Source: Intrasporangium sp.
Lineage (GTDB): Bacteria; Actinomycetota; Actinomycetes; Actinomycetales; Dermatophilaceae
Reading direction: 5' to 3'
Length of the DNA: 39,678 nt
Assembly (NCBI RefSeq): GCF_030452765.1
Contig: NZ_JAKDLO010000017.1
Coordinates: forward strand, 1 to 39,678
Made by a program: the position numbers and the translations under genes
Shown here: piece after piece, positions 23,695-32,849 of the stretch
How the letters are laid out: each line of letters begins with the position of its first letter
Numbering within the stretch: the first letter of the stretch is position 1
The notes under the pieces: generated by a model
Seen by the model: only the letters and a program-made list of their open reading frames with translations
Database searches by the model: none
What the model was told of the DNA's origin: nothing

Positions 23695-24591
23695 TCAGTC
23701 TGCCGGGTCGGCACCGACGTGGATCATGCCCTCCGCCAAGGCAGCGGCATCGACGCCACCGAGCGCCTTCTTGATCGTCGGAGCCGCCGCGATGAGTCGG
23801 CGGGTGTAGGCCTGAGAAGGCTGGGTGTAGATCTGCTCGGTCGGCCCATGCTCGACCAGGTCGCCATGGTGCAGGACCGCGACCGTGTCGCAGACCCGTC
23901 GCACCACAGCCAGGTCGTGCGATACGAACACGAGGGTCAGGTTGTACTCGTCGACCAAGTCCGCGAGCAGGTTGAGGATCTGTGCCTGTACGGAGACGTC
24001 CAGCGCGCTGACCGGTTCGTCCGCGACCAGCACCTTGGGACTGGGTGCGAGAGCGCGAGCGATCGAGATCCGTTGTCGTTGGCCCCCGGAGAACTGGTGT
24101 GGAAATCGGTCGGCTGCCGTAGCCGGCAACCCCACCGCCTGGAGCAGCTCGACGACGCGTGCGCGGTTGTTCCGCTTGCCTCGAGCGACCAGGGGCTCGG
24201 CGATGATGTCGCGGACCCGCATCCTGGGGTTGAGGGAGCCCATCGGGTCCTGGAAGACGAACTGGAGCTCTTCACGCAGGAAGGTCAGGTCGCGTTCCTT
24301 CCGACCGGTGATCTGCTTGCCGTCGAACAGGATCGAGCCTGAGGTGGGCTGGTCGAGCCCGGACATGATCCGGATGAGGGTGGACTTGCCCGAGCCGGAC
24401 TCACCGACGATCCCGAACCGCTCTCCTCGCTGGATGTCGAAGGTCACGCCGTCGAGCGCCGTCACGGTCGGCACCGGCCCTCGGAAGGACTGCCTCGGAC
24501 GTCGGAATATCCGGGTGAGATCCCGCACGACGACCAACGGGTCGCCGTCGCTCGCCGTGTCAGCCTTGGTGTGCTCGGTCGCGGCGGTCAT
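23695..24591 (-). CDS. dppF: Dipeptide/oligopeptide ABC importer, second ATPase
   Basis: A 298-residue ATPase. Walker A is G-E-S-G-S-G-K-S-T, the Q-loop F-V-F-Q-D-P-M-G-S-L-N-P-R-M, the signature F-S-G-G-Q-R-Q-R and Walker B V-L-V-A-D-E-P-V-S-A-L-D, with the switch H in S-H-D-L-A-V-V. The C-terminal extension carries the peptide-family end (Y-T-Q-P-S-Q-A-Y-T-R-R-L). In DppF/OppF proteins this extension often holds iron-sulfur or regulatory cysteines; none is seen here. ATG 24591 overlaps the dppD stop (ATGA), with GGAGG ahead of it. It is the last gene of the dppABCDF operon. The operon ends about 200 bases before the amidase start region. Confidence 0.93.
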   Translation of the reverse strand: MTAATEHTKADTASDGDPLVVVRDLTRIFRRPRQSFRGPVPTVTALDGVTFDIQRGERFGIVGESGSGKSTLIRIMSGLDQPTSGSILFDGKQITGRKERDLTFLREELQFVFQDPMGSLNPRMRVRDIIAEPLVARGKRNNRARVVELLQAVGLPATAADRFPHQFSGGQRQRISIARALAPSPKVLVADEPVSALDVSVQAQILNLLADLVDEYNLTLVFVSHDLAVVRRVCDTVAVLHHGDLVEHGPTEQIYTQPSQAYTRRLIAAAPTIKKALGGVDAAALAEGMIHVGADPAD

Positions 24592-25541
24592 GCGGCACCT
24601 CCCAGGATCACCTTCGCGTAGCCATCCTCAGGATCGCCGATCCATTCCGGGTCCTGGGTGTAGACCGACTGGGCGCGCACGTGGTCGCTCATCGTCGGGA
24701 GCCGGCCGTTCTCGTCGGAGGCGTCCAGCTCCGACGCCTCGAGCAGGCCGCGGGTATAGGGGTGCTGTGGGGCCGAGAGGACCCTCTGCACCGGGCCCGC
24801 TTCGACGATCCGGCCGCCGTACATGACGAGCAGGCGTTCGCAGATGGTGGCGACGACGGCCAAGTCGTGGGTGATGAACAGCAGCGCCGACCCACGTTCG
24901 CGCACGCCACTGAGGATGAGCTGCAGCATCTGGGCCTGAACGGTGACGTCGAGGGCCGTCGTCGGCTCATCGCACAGCAACAGCATCGGGTCGTTGGCCA
25001 GCGCGATCGCCAGCACGACCCGCTGGCGCTGTCCTCCTGACATCTGGTGCGGATAGGCCTTCGCCGCTCGCTCGGGATCGGGCAGCTGCACCTTCCGTAG
25101 CAGGTCGAGGGCGGCTTCGCGCGCCTGCCTCTTGCCCGGAGCCGTGCCGTGCGCGAGCATCCCTTCGGCCACCTGGTCGAGGACGCGCATGGTCGGGTTG
25201 AGCGCCGTCATGGGCTCCTGGAACACCATGGCGACCTGTCGACCACGCAATGCGGCGAACTGCTTCTGAGTGGCATCCACCAGGTCGTGCGGCACGCCGG
25301 CCATTCGGATGGAGCCGGTCGCCGTGAGCCCCTCGCCGAGCAGACCCATGATCGAGGTCACGGTCAGGGACTTGCCTGAACCGGACTCTCCGATGAGCCC
25401 GACCCGCTCGCCGGCCCGGATGGTGAACGAGATGTTCTTGACGAGCCGGGTCGAGCCCGTCCCGACGTTGAGCCCCTCGACCACGAGGGCCGGCTCCTTC
25501 ATGGTGACGCCCTCAGGGCGGCTGCTGGTGACGACGGTCAT
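24588..25541 (-). CDS. dppD: Dipeptide/oligopeptide ABC importer, first ATPase
   Basis: A 317-residue ATPase with Walker [10 protein letters not shown], the Q-loop [15 protein letters not shown], the signature M-S-G-G-Q-R-Q-R and Walker [13 protein letters not shown]. The C-terminal H-P-Y-T-R-G-L-L-E segment is standard for DppD/OppD. It pairs with DppF at the membrane. ATG 25541 overlaps the dppC stop (ATGA). An internal in-frame ATG at 25502 would remove a short unconserved leader and is an alternative start. Confidence 0.93.
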   Translation of the reverse strand: MTVVTSSRPEGVTMKEPALVVEGLNVGTGSTRLVKNISFTIRAGERVGLIGESGSGKSLTVTSIMGLLGEGLTATGSIRMAGVPHDLVDATQKQFAALRGRQVAMVFQEPMTALNPTMRVLDQVAEGMLAHGTAPGKRQAREAALDLLRKVQLPDPERAAKAYPHQMSGGQRQRVVLAIALANDPMLLLCDEPTTALDVTVQAQMLQLILSGVRERGSALLFITHDLAVVATICERLLVMYGGRIVEAGPVQRVLSAPQHPYTRGLLEASELDASDENGRLPTMSDHVRAQSVYTQDPEWIGDPEDGYAKVILGGAA

Positions 25542-26455
25542 CGCCGGTCCTCCAGCCTCGGGTCGAAGCGGTCCCGCAGCCCGTCGCCCAGCAGGTTGAA
25601 GCCCAGCACCGCAACGGCGATGGCCAACGCCGGCCAGAGCAGGATGATCGGTAGGGTGAAGATCTGCTCTTGGGCCTCCTGCAGCATCCGTCCCCACGAC
25701 GGTGTGGGCGGGGCGGTTCCGAAGCCGAGGTAGGACAGCGCGGCCTCGGCCAGGACAGCGATGGCGAAGGACACCGAGCCCTGGACGATCAGCAACCCGA
25801 AGACGTTGGGTAGCACGTGACGCCAGGCGATGGCGATCGGCTTCCGGCCGGCGATTCGCGCCGCGAGGACATACTCGGTGGACATGACCTGCAACGTCCC
25901 GCTGCGGGCCAGCCGCGCGAAGGATGGGATCGTCGCGATGCCGATGGCGATCATCGCAGTCAGCGTGCTGGCGCCGAACACGGCGCCGAACATGATGGCG
26001 AGCAGCAGGGCGGGGAAGGCGAGCAGCAGGTCGTTGGCGCGCATGACGAGCTCAGTGAGCCAACCCCGATTCGACATGCCCGCGAAGATCCCCAAGGGCG
26101 TGCCGATGATCGAGGCCAGCCCGACCGCGATGACACCCACGTACAGCGTCGTGCGAGCACCGACGAGGATCTGACTGAAGATGTCGCGGCCGAACTTGTC
26201 CGTGCCGAGCCAGTGTTCGGCATTGGGGCTCTGCAGTCGGGCTGCGGCGTCGACCTTGATCGGGTTGTAGGGGGTCCAGACGAACGAGATCAGGGCCGCG
26301 GCCATGACGACGCCGACGAGGACGGCCCCCGTGATGAACAGGGGCCCCATCGGTCGGCGGGGCCTTCCGGCTGTCGCCTCGGTCACGATCTCTGGCTGCG
26401 CGACTGGGCTTTCGGTGGGCGCCGTGGGCTCGGCGGGGGGCACGAGGTCGGTCAT
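25538..26455 (-). CDS. dppC: Dipeptide/oligopeptide ABC importer permease (DppC-type)
   Basis: A 305-residue permease with six predicted helices. The cytoplasmic N-terminal 35 residues are rich in Pro, Thr and Glu, then TM1 follows. The DppC hallmark H-W-L-G-T-D-K-F-G-R-D-I-F-S-Q-I-L-V-G-A-R is at about residues 83-103. The EAA loop for ATPase contact is E-Y-V-L-A-A-R-I-A-G. The stop and start overlap with dppB (TGATG) and dppD (ATGA) show tight coupling. Confidence 0.93.
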   Translation of the reverse strand: MTDLVPPAEPTAPTESPVAQPEIVTEATAGRPRRPMGPLFITGAVLVGVVMAAALISFVWTPYNPIKVDAAARLQSPNAEHWLGTDKFGRDIFSQILVGARTTLYVGVIAVGLASIIGTPLGIFAGMSNRGWLTELVMRANDLLLAFPALLLAIMFGAVFGASTLTAMIAIGIATIPSFARLARSGTLQVMSTEYVLAARIAGRKPIAIAWRHVLPNVFGLLIVQGSVSFAIAVLAEAALSYLGFGTAPPTPSWGRMLQEAQEQIFTLPIILLWPALAIAVAVLGFNLLGDGLRDRFDPRLEDRR

Positions 26456-27405
26456 CACGAACTCCTGAGCCGTGGGTCGAGAACGGTGTAGAGGATATCG
26501 ACGACGAAGTTGATGATCAGTGCTGCGAGCACGAGGACCATCACCACGCCTTGGACGGTGAGCAGATCGCGGTTGGCCACCGAGTCGAGCAGCAGGCTGC
26601 CCAACCCGGGGACGACGAACACCCGTTCGATGACGACGGCACCGATGAGCAACGTCGTCAGCTGCAGCCCGAGCACGGTCACCACCGGGATGGAGGAGTT
26701 GCGCAGGATGTGTCGGGTCACGATCGGCAGGCCGCTCAGCCCCTTGGACCGGGCGGTGCGGATGTAGTCCTCGCGCATCACGTCGAGCGTCGCCGAGCGC
26801 ACATACCGAGTGAGGATCGCCCCCTGGACGAGCCCCAGGGAAAGCACGGGGAGCACGAGGTGTTGGATGAAACCGCCAGGGTCCTGGATTGGAACGACCC
26901 AACCCCCGGATGGCAGCACCCGCAGCCACACCGCGAACACGTAGACCAGCGCGATACCCATCACGAAGGCTGGGATGGCGATGCCGATCTGGCTGCCGAA
27001 GGAGATCGCCAGCCCGCTGGCCTTGCGATGGCGCAACGCCGACAAGGTGCCGAGCGGGAGCGCGGTCACCAGGGCGACGGCCATGGCGCAGAGCACGAGC
27101 CAGCTCGTGACCGCCAGGCGGTCCGAAATGATGGGGCCGATCGGGTTCCGCGTCACGTAGGAGGTCCCGAAGTCGCCCGTGAGCAGGCCGCCCACCCAGT
27201 CGAGGTACTGGACGGCCAAGGGCCGATCGGTGCCGAACTCGGCTCGGAGCGCGGCTACCGCATCGGGGCTTGCGTTGACCCCGAGGGCCACCACCGCCGG
27301 GTCGCCGGGCAGCACCGCCATGAAGCCGAAGACGACCACCGACGCGACGAAGATGCTGACAACGAAGATGACGAATCGGGTGCCGACGTACTTGAGCATG
27401 TCCAT
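26455..27405 (-). CDS. dppB: Dipeptide/oligopeptide ABC importer permease (DppB-type)
   Basis: A 316-residue permease. TM1 (about 8-30) is followed by the family's large outer loop with L-P-G-D-P-A-V-V-A-L-G and F-G-T-D-R-P-L-A-V-Q-Y. The EAA loop is D-Y-I-R-T-A-R-S-K-G-L, and V-F-V-V-P-G-L-G-S-L-L-L-D-S-V lies near the end. It starts 21 bases after the dppA stop, so the binding-protein gene leads the operon, and shares one base with dppC. Confidence 0.93.
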   Translation of the reverse strand: MDMLKYVGTRFVIFVVSIFVASVVVFGFMAVLPGDPAVVALGVNASPDAVAALRAEFGTDRPLAVQYLDWVGGLLTGDFGTSYVTRNPIGPIISDRLAVTSWLVLCAMAVALVTALPLGTLSALRHRKASGLAISFGSQIGIAIPAFVMGIALVYVFAVWLRVLPSGGWVVPIQDPGGFIQHLVLPVLSLGLVQGAILTRYVRSATLDVMREDYIRTARSKGLSGLPIVTRHILRNSSIPVVTVLGLQLTTLLIGAVVIERVFVVPGLGSLLLDSVANRDLLTVQGVVMVLVLAALIINFVVDILYTVLDPRLRSS

Positions 27406-27426
27406 TGCTGTGATCCGCCTATCCCG

Positions 27427-28944
27427 CTACCGGCTCAGCCCGGTGACGTCGAACGACTCGGTGATCCCGTTCTTCGGCAGGCCCTGCAGGTTGGCCCTCG
27501 CGACGACCAGGTACGGGAAGAGGAAGAGCCAGTCGGCGGCGGCGTCCTCGGAGATCTGCCGGGCTGCCGCCCTGAGGTCGGCCACCTGCTGCTCCGGCGT
27601 GCCTTCATCAGCAGCGGCCATGAGGCTTTGCACCTTGGGGCTGTCGTAGCCGAAGTAGTAGTCGGGATTCGCGTAGTTGGCGATGTCCCGCGGCTCGACG
27701 TGGTTGATGATCGACATGTCGTAGTCGTGCTTGTTGAAGACGAGGTCCAACCACCGTGCCGGGAACTCCAGCACGTCGATGTCGGCGGTGATGCCGACGT
27801 CGGCGAGCTGGGACTTGACGACCTGACCGGCCGAGAGAGCATAGGCAACGTTGGGCAGGCGGAGCCGCACCGTGAGGTCGGTCTTGCCGGCCTCGGCGAG
27901 CAGGTTCCTCGCCTTCTGCGGGTCATGCGGGAAGAGCCCGGTGAGGTCCTCGTACCACGGGTCGGTCGGAGGCACCGGGGCACCGATCAGCGTCCCCCGC
28001 CCTGCCCACGCGGTGTCGAGGATGGCCTGGTGGTCCAGGGCGTAGCGGACGGCCTGGCGGACCCGCTTGTCACCGAACGCCTTGGACTTGTTGTTCATCG
28101 ACAGAGTGACCTCACCGTTCGAGGTACCTTCGATGATCTTGAACGTCGGGTCGCTCTCGAACCGGATCAGCGAGTCTGGCGCCGCGACGTTGCCGATGGC
28201 GTCGATCCCCCCGCTCAGCAGGGCGTTTGTCGAGGCGGTGGGGTCCTTGAAGTAGCGGAAGACGACAGTTGACATGGCCGGCTCGGTGCCCCAGTAGCCA
28301 GGGCGGGCCTTGAGGGTGATCGAGTCCCCGCGCACCCATCTGGCGACGGTGTACGGTCCGGTGCCGACCGGCTTGTTCGCGAGGTCAGCCACCCCGTCGG
28401 GGCTCATCATCGCCCCGATCCGCGTCGTCATCTTGAAGAGCCAGTCGTTGCTGGGTCGGGACAGCTTGACGGTCACCCTGGTCGGGGAGTCGACCGTGAC
28501 GGTGTCGACGACGTCCATGGCCTTCTTGAGCGAGATCGTCCAGTCCTTCTTCACGCGGTCGATGCTGAACTTCACTGTCGATGCATCGAACGGGGAGCCG
28601 TTGCTGAAGGTGACGCCCTTGCGGAGTTCGAACGTGTACGACTTCCGGTCCGTGCTCACCTTCCACGACTCGGCCAGCAGCGGCACGATCTTGCCGTCCT
28701 GGTCGAGCTCCACCAGACCCTCGTAGACATTGGTCAGCAGCACCTGGGGTATTGCTGCCCCGTCGGTCCGGGTGAAGTCCAGATTCTCCGGCTCCAGCGC
28801 GAAGGCGATCGCTGCGGTCGTTGCGCTCGACCCTCCGCCCGCGCCAGCCGACGGGCTGCTGCCTGCGCCCGCGTTGCACGCGGTGAGGAGCACTGCTAGG
28901 CCTGCGGCGGTGCCGCTGGCGGCGATCTTCCTCAGATTGGGCAT
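27427..28944 (-). CDS. dppA: Peptide/amide-binding lipoprotein of the ABC importer (SBP family 5)
   Basis: A 505-residue periplasmic-type binding protein with a lipoprotein signal peptide: a basic start (M-P-N-L-R-K), a hydrophobic core and the lipobox L-T-A-C with the lipidated Cys at residue 23. A Gly/Ser-rich tether follows. Family 5 features include P-L-L-A-E-S-W-K-V-S-T-D, Y-T-F-E-L-R-K-G-V-T-F-S-N-G-S-P-F and G-T-G-P-Y-T-V-A-R-W. This family binds di- and oligopeptides, but also nickel, opines, sugars and plant amides, so the ligand is open. Given the coupled amidase and acyl-CoA synthetase in the region, an acylated amide is a reasonable guess. It is the first gene of dppABCDF. Confidence 0.92.
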   Translation of the reverse strand: MPNLRKIAASGTAAGLAVLLTACNAGAGSSPSAGAGGGSSATTAAIAFALEPENLDFTRTDGAAIPQVLLTNVYEGLVELDQDGKIVPLLAESWKVSTDRKSYTFELRKGVTFSNGSPFDASTVKFSIDRVKKDWTISLKKAMDVVDTVTVDSPTRVTVKLSRPSNDWLFKMTTRIGAMMSPDGVADLANKPVGTGPYTVARWVRGDSITLKARPGYWGTEPAMSTVVFRYFKDPTASTNALLSGGIDAIGNVAAPDSLIRFESDPTFKIIEGTSNGEVTLSMNNKSKAFGDKRVRQAVRYALDHQAILDTAWAGRGTLIGAPVPPTDPWYEDLTGLFPHDPQKARNLLAEAGKTDLTVRLRLPNVAYALSAGQVVKSQLADVGITADIDVLEFPARWLDLVFNKHDYDMSIINHVEPRDIANYANPDYYFGYDSPKVQSLMAAADEGTPEQQVADLRAAARQISEDAAADWLFLFPYLVVARANLQGLPKNGITESFDVTGLSR

Positions 28945-29147
28945 GTCCTCATCTTTCCGGGGTGGGCATCGAGGCCGTGGGCTCCGCGCGACGGGCGATG
29001 ACCGTCTCAGCCACCCGATCGGTCGTTGCCGATCCTACGAGGTCGGGGCCTCGTGGCCTACGCCGTCACCAGTCAGTCTCGCGATCGTTCGTCGTCCCAA
29101 GAATTCCCGTCCTGGCGCTGTACTCACGCTCTAGCGGTGGTGGTTCA

Positions 29148-29160
29148 CCGGTCAGACCAG
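29148..29160. promoter_or_regulatory. FadR-like operator before the acyl-CoA synthetase
   Basis: CCGGTCAGACCAG differs at one position from CTGGTC-N-GACCAG. It ends nine bases before the -35 box of the promoter at 29170 and lies 204 bp upstream of dppA, so it could serve both directions. Confidence 0.55.
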
Positions 29161-29169
29161 CAGGCCTAG

Positions 29170-29198
29170 TTGCGTGCATGGAAGGCTGTCATTAGTGT
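29170..29198 (+). promoter_or_regulatory. Promoter of the acyl-CoA synthetase operon
   Basis: TTGCGT (29170-29175) and TAGTGT (29193-29198) are separated by exactly 17 bases and lie just downstream of the FadR-like site. The leader to the start codon would be about 125 bases. Confidence 0.45.
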
Positions 29199-29255
29199 GA
29201 CGGCAGAGTCAAGCCTCCGTCATCGTCCTGCGATGCTCACAGCCTCCGGCTCGCA

Positions 29256-29282
29256 GCGAGAGCATCCGTGGCGAGAGCATCC
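29256..29282 (+). repeat. GCGAGAGCATCC direct repeat in the leader
   Basis: The 12-mer occurs at 29256-29267 and 29271-29282 (15-bp period), inside the predicted untranslated leader of the acyl-CoA synthetase mRNA. Confidence 0.5.
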
Positions 29283-29328
29283 CTACGAAGGGACCATCCG
29301 GAGGGTGGGGACCAGGGAGGTGAAGCCG

Positions 29329-31029
29329 GTGAGCAGCTCGGGCCGCGCATCGCCGACGACGACCTCGAAGATCGGTAGGACCGTGTGGAACTACGCTGAG
29401 ATCTATCGCGCCATCGCGCGCGAGCTTCCGGATCTGCCCTGTCAGGTCCAGGGTGATCACGTCACGACGTGGGCGCAGTTCGACCGCCGCAGCGATGCGG
29501 TCGCTGCGCACCTGCTGAGCCTTGGTCTGCCGCGACAGGCGAAGGTGGCCGTGTTGCTGCGCAACTGCCCGCAGTACATCGAGGCCTACGTCGGATGCTT
29601 CAAGGCGGCGCTGACGCCACTCAACGTCAACTATCGCTACGGCCACGACGAAGTCGTGCACGTGCTGACGAACGGCGACGCCGAGGCGCTGATCTTCCAC
29701 ACGTCGCTGACCGAAGTCGTCGACGGCGCGCGGCCCGACCTGCCTCGAGTCGGTCACTTCATCGCGCTCGAGGACCCCTTCGGCGCAGGGCCTGCCTCGG
29801 TTGCCCGCACGAGCGTGCCGCAGGTCCCGGAGTGGGCTCACTCCTACGAGCAGGTTGCGACCAGTGGTGGGCCCCTGGCCGACCCGCCCGGGCTGAGTGG
29901 GGACGACGCGCTTCTGCAGTACACCGGCGGAACCACCGGTCTGCCCAAGGGTGTGCTCTGGCGCCAGGACACCGTGATCTCTGCCTTGGGTGGGGCCACG
30001 AACTTCTACCAGAACAAGCCGGCGGTCGATGATCTCGACGGTCTGGTCCGGCAGCTCGAGCGAGGCGGCAAGCGGCTGTACGTCGCCTGCCCGCTGATGC
30101 ACGCCACCGGCCTGTTCACCGGCCTGTCGTTGATGAACGAGGGCTGGGCCGTCGAGACGACCGCCGCGCAGCGGTTCTCGGCCCCGGCCATGCTCCAGAC
30201 GCTGAGCGAGCACCAGGTCAACGCAGCTGTCATTGTCGGCGACGCCTTTGCACGTCCGCTGCTCGCCGAGCTCGAGGCCAACGGCCCGGCCTACAACCTG
30301 CACCACCTGGAGCTGATCATCTCGGCCGGCTCGGTCTGGTCACAGCGGGTCCGGCAAGGATTCCTCGACCGCCTGCCATGGGTCCTGCTGTGCGACAACT
30401 ACGGCTCGTCCGAGGCGCTGCGGGGGGTACAGACCTACTCTCGGCCGGGTCAGGTGCCCGAGTCCGGCGTCATCGAGGCGAGTGAGCGGCTCCATCTCAT
30501 GGACGAGCACGGTGCCCTGCTCCAGCCCGCTCTGCCCGAAGACCGTGGAGCCCTGCTCATCAGCGGCCACCTCGCCGACGGCTACTACAACGACTCCTCG
30601 AAGAGCGCATCGACGTGGGTCACCATCGACGGGCGTCGCTACTGCGTCACCGGTGACAGCGGCGAGGTGGAGCCCGACGGGTCCATCCGGCTGCTCGGCC
30701 GGGGCAACTCGGTGATCAACACCGGTGGCGAGAAGGTCTTCCCCCAAGAGGTGGAGGACGTCGTGCGGACCCACCCGTCGGTCCTGGACGCCGCCGTGGT
30801 CGGCCTGCCTCACGAACGGTTCGGGCAGGTCGTCGTCGCGGTCGTCGTGCTGCGTGCAGACGCCGAGCTCGACCAGGGGACCCTCGGCGAGCATGTCCGT
30901 CGTCACCTGGCCGACTACAAGTTGCCCCGCCGGATGGCCGTCGTCGACCGCATCCCGCGTACCGCCGCCGGGAAGGTCGACTATGCCACCAGCCGCAGCG
31001 CTGCCGTCGCGGCGCTGGCGAAGCCCTGA
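29329..31029 (+). CDS. Acyl-CoA synthetase (AMP-forming, FadD-like)
   Basis: A 566-residue ANL-superfamily enzyme that activates a carboxylic acid with ATP and CoA. Visible motifs are the phosphate loop Y-T-G-G-T-T-G-L-P-K-G-V, an A5-like region with N-Y-G-S-S-E-A-L-R-G, A7 V-T-G-D-S-G-E-V, A8 L-L-G-R-G-N-S-V-I-N-T-G-G-E-K-V and the catalytic lysine in P-R-T-A-A-G-K-V-D-Y. The chain-length specificity is unknown. GTG 29329 is preferred because GGGAGG lies eight bases upstream; the frame is open back to 29170 but without family sequence. It heads a plus-strand cluster, with the acyltransferase starting 18 bases after its stop. Confidence 0.92.
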   Translation: MSSSGRASPTTTSKIGRTVWNYAEIYRAIARELPDLPCQVQGDHVTTWAQFDRRSDAVAAHLLSLGLPRQAKVAVLLRNCPQYIEAYVGCFKAALTPLNVNYRYGHDEVVHVLTNGDAEALIFHTSLTEVVDGARPDLPRVGHFIALEDPFGAGPASVARTSVPQVPEWAHSYEQVATSGGPLADPPGLSGDDALLQYTGGTTGLPKGVLWRQDTVISALGGATNFYQNKPAVDDLDGLVRQLERGGKRLYVACPLMHATGLFTGLSLMNEGWAVETTAAQRFSAPAMLQTLSEHQVNAAVIVGDAFARPLLAELEANGPAYNLHHLELIISAGSVWSQRVRQGFLDRLPWVLLCDNYGSSEALRGVQTYSRPGQVPESGVIEASERLHLMDEHGALLQPALPEDRGALLISGHLADGYYNDSSKSASTWVTIDGRRYCVTGDSGEVEPDGSIRLLGRGNSVINTGGEKVFPQEVEDVVRTHPSVLDAAVVGLPHERFGQVVVAVVVLRADAELDQGTLGEHVRRHLADYKLPRRMAVVDRIPRTAAGKVDYATSRSAAVAALAKP

Positions 31030-31047
31030 GCGAGTCGAGGAGCGCCG

Positions 31048-32487
31048 ATGGACAACATGAGCTTGGCAGACGCATCGTTTCTCTACGCTGAGACCGAGAC
31101 GGACCTGCACCACAACGCCTGGCTGGGGATCTTCGAGGGACCGCCGCCGACGACTGAGGAGTTCACCGCGCTGATCGCGGCCAAGCTGCACCTCATCCCG
31201 CGCTACCGCCAGCGGGTCCGCTTCGTGCCGGGTGACCTGGGCACTCCGGTCTGGGTCGACGACCAACACTTCAACCTCGGCTTCCACATCCGCCACATCG
31301 CGCTGCCCGCGCCGGGATCGGACGACCAGCTGCGAGAGTTCTTCGCGACCCTCATGGCGGTGCCGCTCGATCGTGGTAAGCCGCTGTGGGAGATGTGGGT
31401 CATCGACGGGCTCACCGACGACAGGTGGGGCTTGGTGTCCAAGCTGCACCACTGCATGGCCGACGGCGCCACGACGACGGGCATGACGACGATCCTGTTC
31501 GACGCCGATCCCGCAGCGGTTGTCGGTGAGCCGGTGCCGTGGACCCCCGGGCCGGCGCCGACCGACGAGGAGCTCGTCCAGGCAGCGATTGCGAGCAGTC
31601 AGCAGACCGGTGAGAACCTCACGACCCGGTATGCCGACCTGATGTCGTCGCTGCGTCGGCGTGGTGACGAGGTGGGCGCCGCGTTCAGCTCGCTGGAGAC
31701 GAGCTTGGCCAGGCCGTTGGCCATCCCCCAGCTAAACGGGCCGATCGGCCCGTACCGTCGGTGGGAGTGGGTGCAGGCGCCGCTGGCAGACATCGCGAAG
31801 GTCCGCAAGAGACATGGCGGCACGGTCAACGACGTCATCCTGGCCATGGTCACCACGGGCTTCCGCGAGCTGCTCCTGGCCCGCGGAGAAGAGGTCTCCG
31901 AGAACACGGTCCGTTGCATGGTCCCGGTATCGGTGCGTGACGCTGACGACGAGGCGGGCAACAGGGTGTCTGCCATGTACGCGGAGCTGCCCGTGGGCAC
32001 ACCCAAGGTTCTGGACCGCTACTTCGCAATCCGCACTCAGATGGACGCCCTCAAGGCATCGAACCAGGCGCTCGCCGGCGATGTCCTGGCCGCGTTCGCG
32101 GCGTTGCAGGCGCCGGCCCTGGCGGCCTTGGGCGCGCGAGCCGCCAGCTCGGTGACCAGCCCCGTCAACACCACGACGACCAACGTGCCCGGTCCGCAGT
32201 TCCCGCTCTACGCCTTGGGCCGCCTCATGCTGGAGAACTGGCCGTACATCACCTTGGCGAACACCGTGCGGATCGCCACGACGGTCTTCTCCTACAACGG
32301 CATCGTGCGGCTCGGCATCACCGGTGACTACGACTCAACCCCGGACCTGGAGGTGTTCAGCGAAGGAGTCCGAGCGGGCCTTACCGATCTGCAGCGTGCC
32401 AGAGCGCGCACGTCACAGCGCACCGGGCGGGTCGAGCCTGCCACCAAGCAGTCCGACCGTCAGACGGACGAACGTGCCGGTACCTGA
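31048..32487 (+). CDS. WS/DGAT wax ester synthase/diacylglycerol acyltransferase
   Basis: A 479-residue acyltransferase of the bacterial WS/DGAT family, which makes wax esters or triacylglycerol from acyl-CoA at the membrane or lipid-body surface. The catalytic motif H-H-x3-D-G is present as H-H-C-M-A-D-G (134-140). P-L-W-E-M-W-V-I-D-G-L precedes it, and the C-terminal half has N-D-V-I-L-A-M-V and the family segment N-V-P-G-P. It starts 18 bases after the acyl-CoA synthetase, whose product is its substrate. The last 30 residues or so are polar and unconserved. Confidence 0.92.
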   Translation: MDNMSLADASFLYAETETDLHHNAWLGIFEGPPPTTEEFTALIAAKLHLIPRYRQRVRFVPGDLGTPVWVDDQHFNLGFHIRHIALPAPGSDDQLREFFATLMAVPLDRGKPLWEMWVIDGLTDDRWGLVSKLHHCMADGATTTGMTTILFDADPAAVVGEPVPWTPGPAPTDEELVQAAIASSQQTGENLTTRYADLMSSLRRRGDEVGAAFSSLETSLARPLAIPQLNGPIGPYRRWEWVQAPLADIAKVRKRHGGTVNDVILAMVTTGFRELLLARGEEVSENTVRCMVPVSVRDADDEAGNRVSAMYAELPVGTPKVLDRYFAIRTQMDALKASNQALAGDVLAAFAALQAPALAALGARAASSVTSPVNTTTTNVPGPQFPLYALGRLMLENWPYITLANTVRIATTVFSYNGIVRLGITGDYDSTPDLEVFSEGVRAGLTDLQRARARTSQRTGRVEPATKQSDRQTDERAGT

Positions 32488-32548
32488 GGACCGGCGCATG
32501 ACGGCGAGCGCAGGCTCACTGTCAAGGATCAACAGCGAAGGAGAGCAC

Positions 32549-32821
32549 ATGTCGGACACGCCCACGCAGGAGCACCAGCTGGAGCTGCTCGAGTCAGCAC
32601 GAGAGCAGCAGACTTCGGCCCTGGGACAGATGCGGGAAGCGGCTCTGGAGAACGCGAAGTACTGGGAGGGTCTGGCAGACCAAAGTGGTTCTAAGCTGCC
32701 GCAGCCGAGCCCGTCCGCCTGGGTCACTGCGCATTTCGACTACCTCGACACTGTCACGAATGCCCAGTTCCAGTACGCGCGAGCACTCGTGACCGCCAGT
32801 AGCAAGCCTCGGGACGAATGA
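32549..32821 (+). CDS. Small helical protein, phasin-like (unrecognised family)
   Basis: A 90-residue protein with no family I can name. It is almost all helix: a polar N-terminal helix rich in Glu/Gln (H-Q-L-E-L-L-E-S-A-R-E-Q-Q, then L-G-Q-M-R-E-A-A-L-E-N-A-K-Y-W), a Pro/Ser hinge (L-P-Q-P-S-P-S-A-W) and a second amphipathic helix (H-F-D-Y-L-D-T-V-T-N-A-Q-F-Q-Y). Two amphipathic helices, no signal peptide and a place between a storage-lipid synthase and a lipase-like hydrolase resemble granule-coating phasins. This is an inference from layout, not homology. ATG 32549 has AAGGAG six bases upstream. Confidence 0.7.
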   Translation: MSDTPTQEHQLELLESAREQQTSALGQMREAALENAKYWEGLADQSGSKLPQPSPSAWVTAHFDYLDTVTNAQFQYARALVTASSKPRDE

Positions 32822-32849
32822 TCTCAACCGCATGATGTCAAGGGGCGTT

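Larger units (their letters stand above)
28945..29328. other. Divergent control region between dppA and the acyl-CoA synthetase
   Basis: This 384-bp region separates the divergent importer and lipid operons. It holds a FadR-like operator, a 17-bp-spaced promoter and a 12-bp direct repeat (all listed separately). I cannot point to a convincing dppA promoter on the minus strand. Confidence 0.6.
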
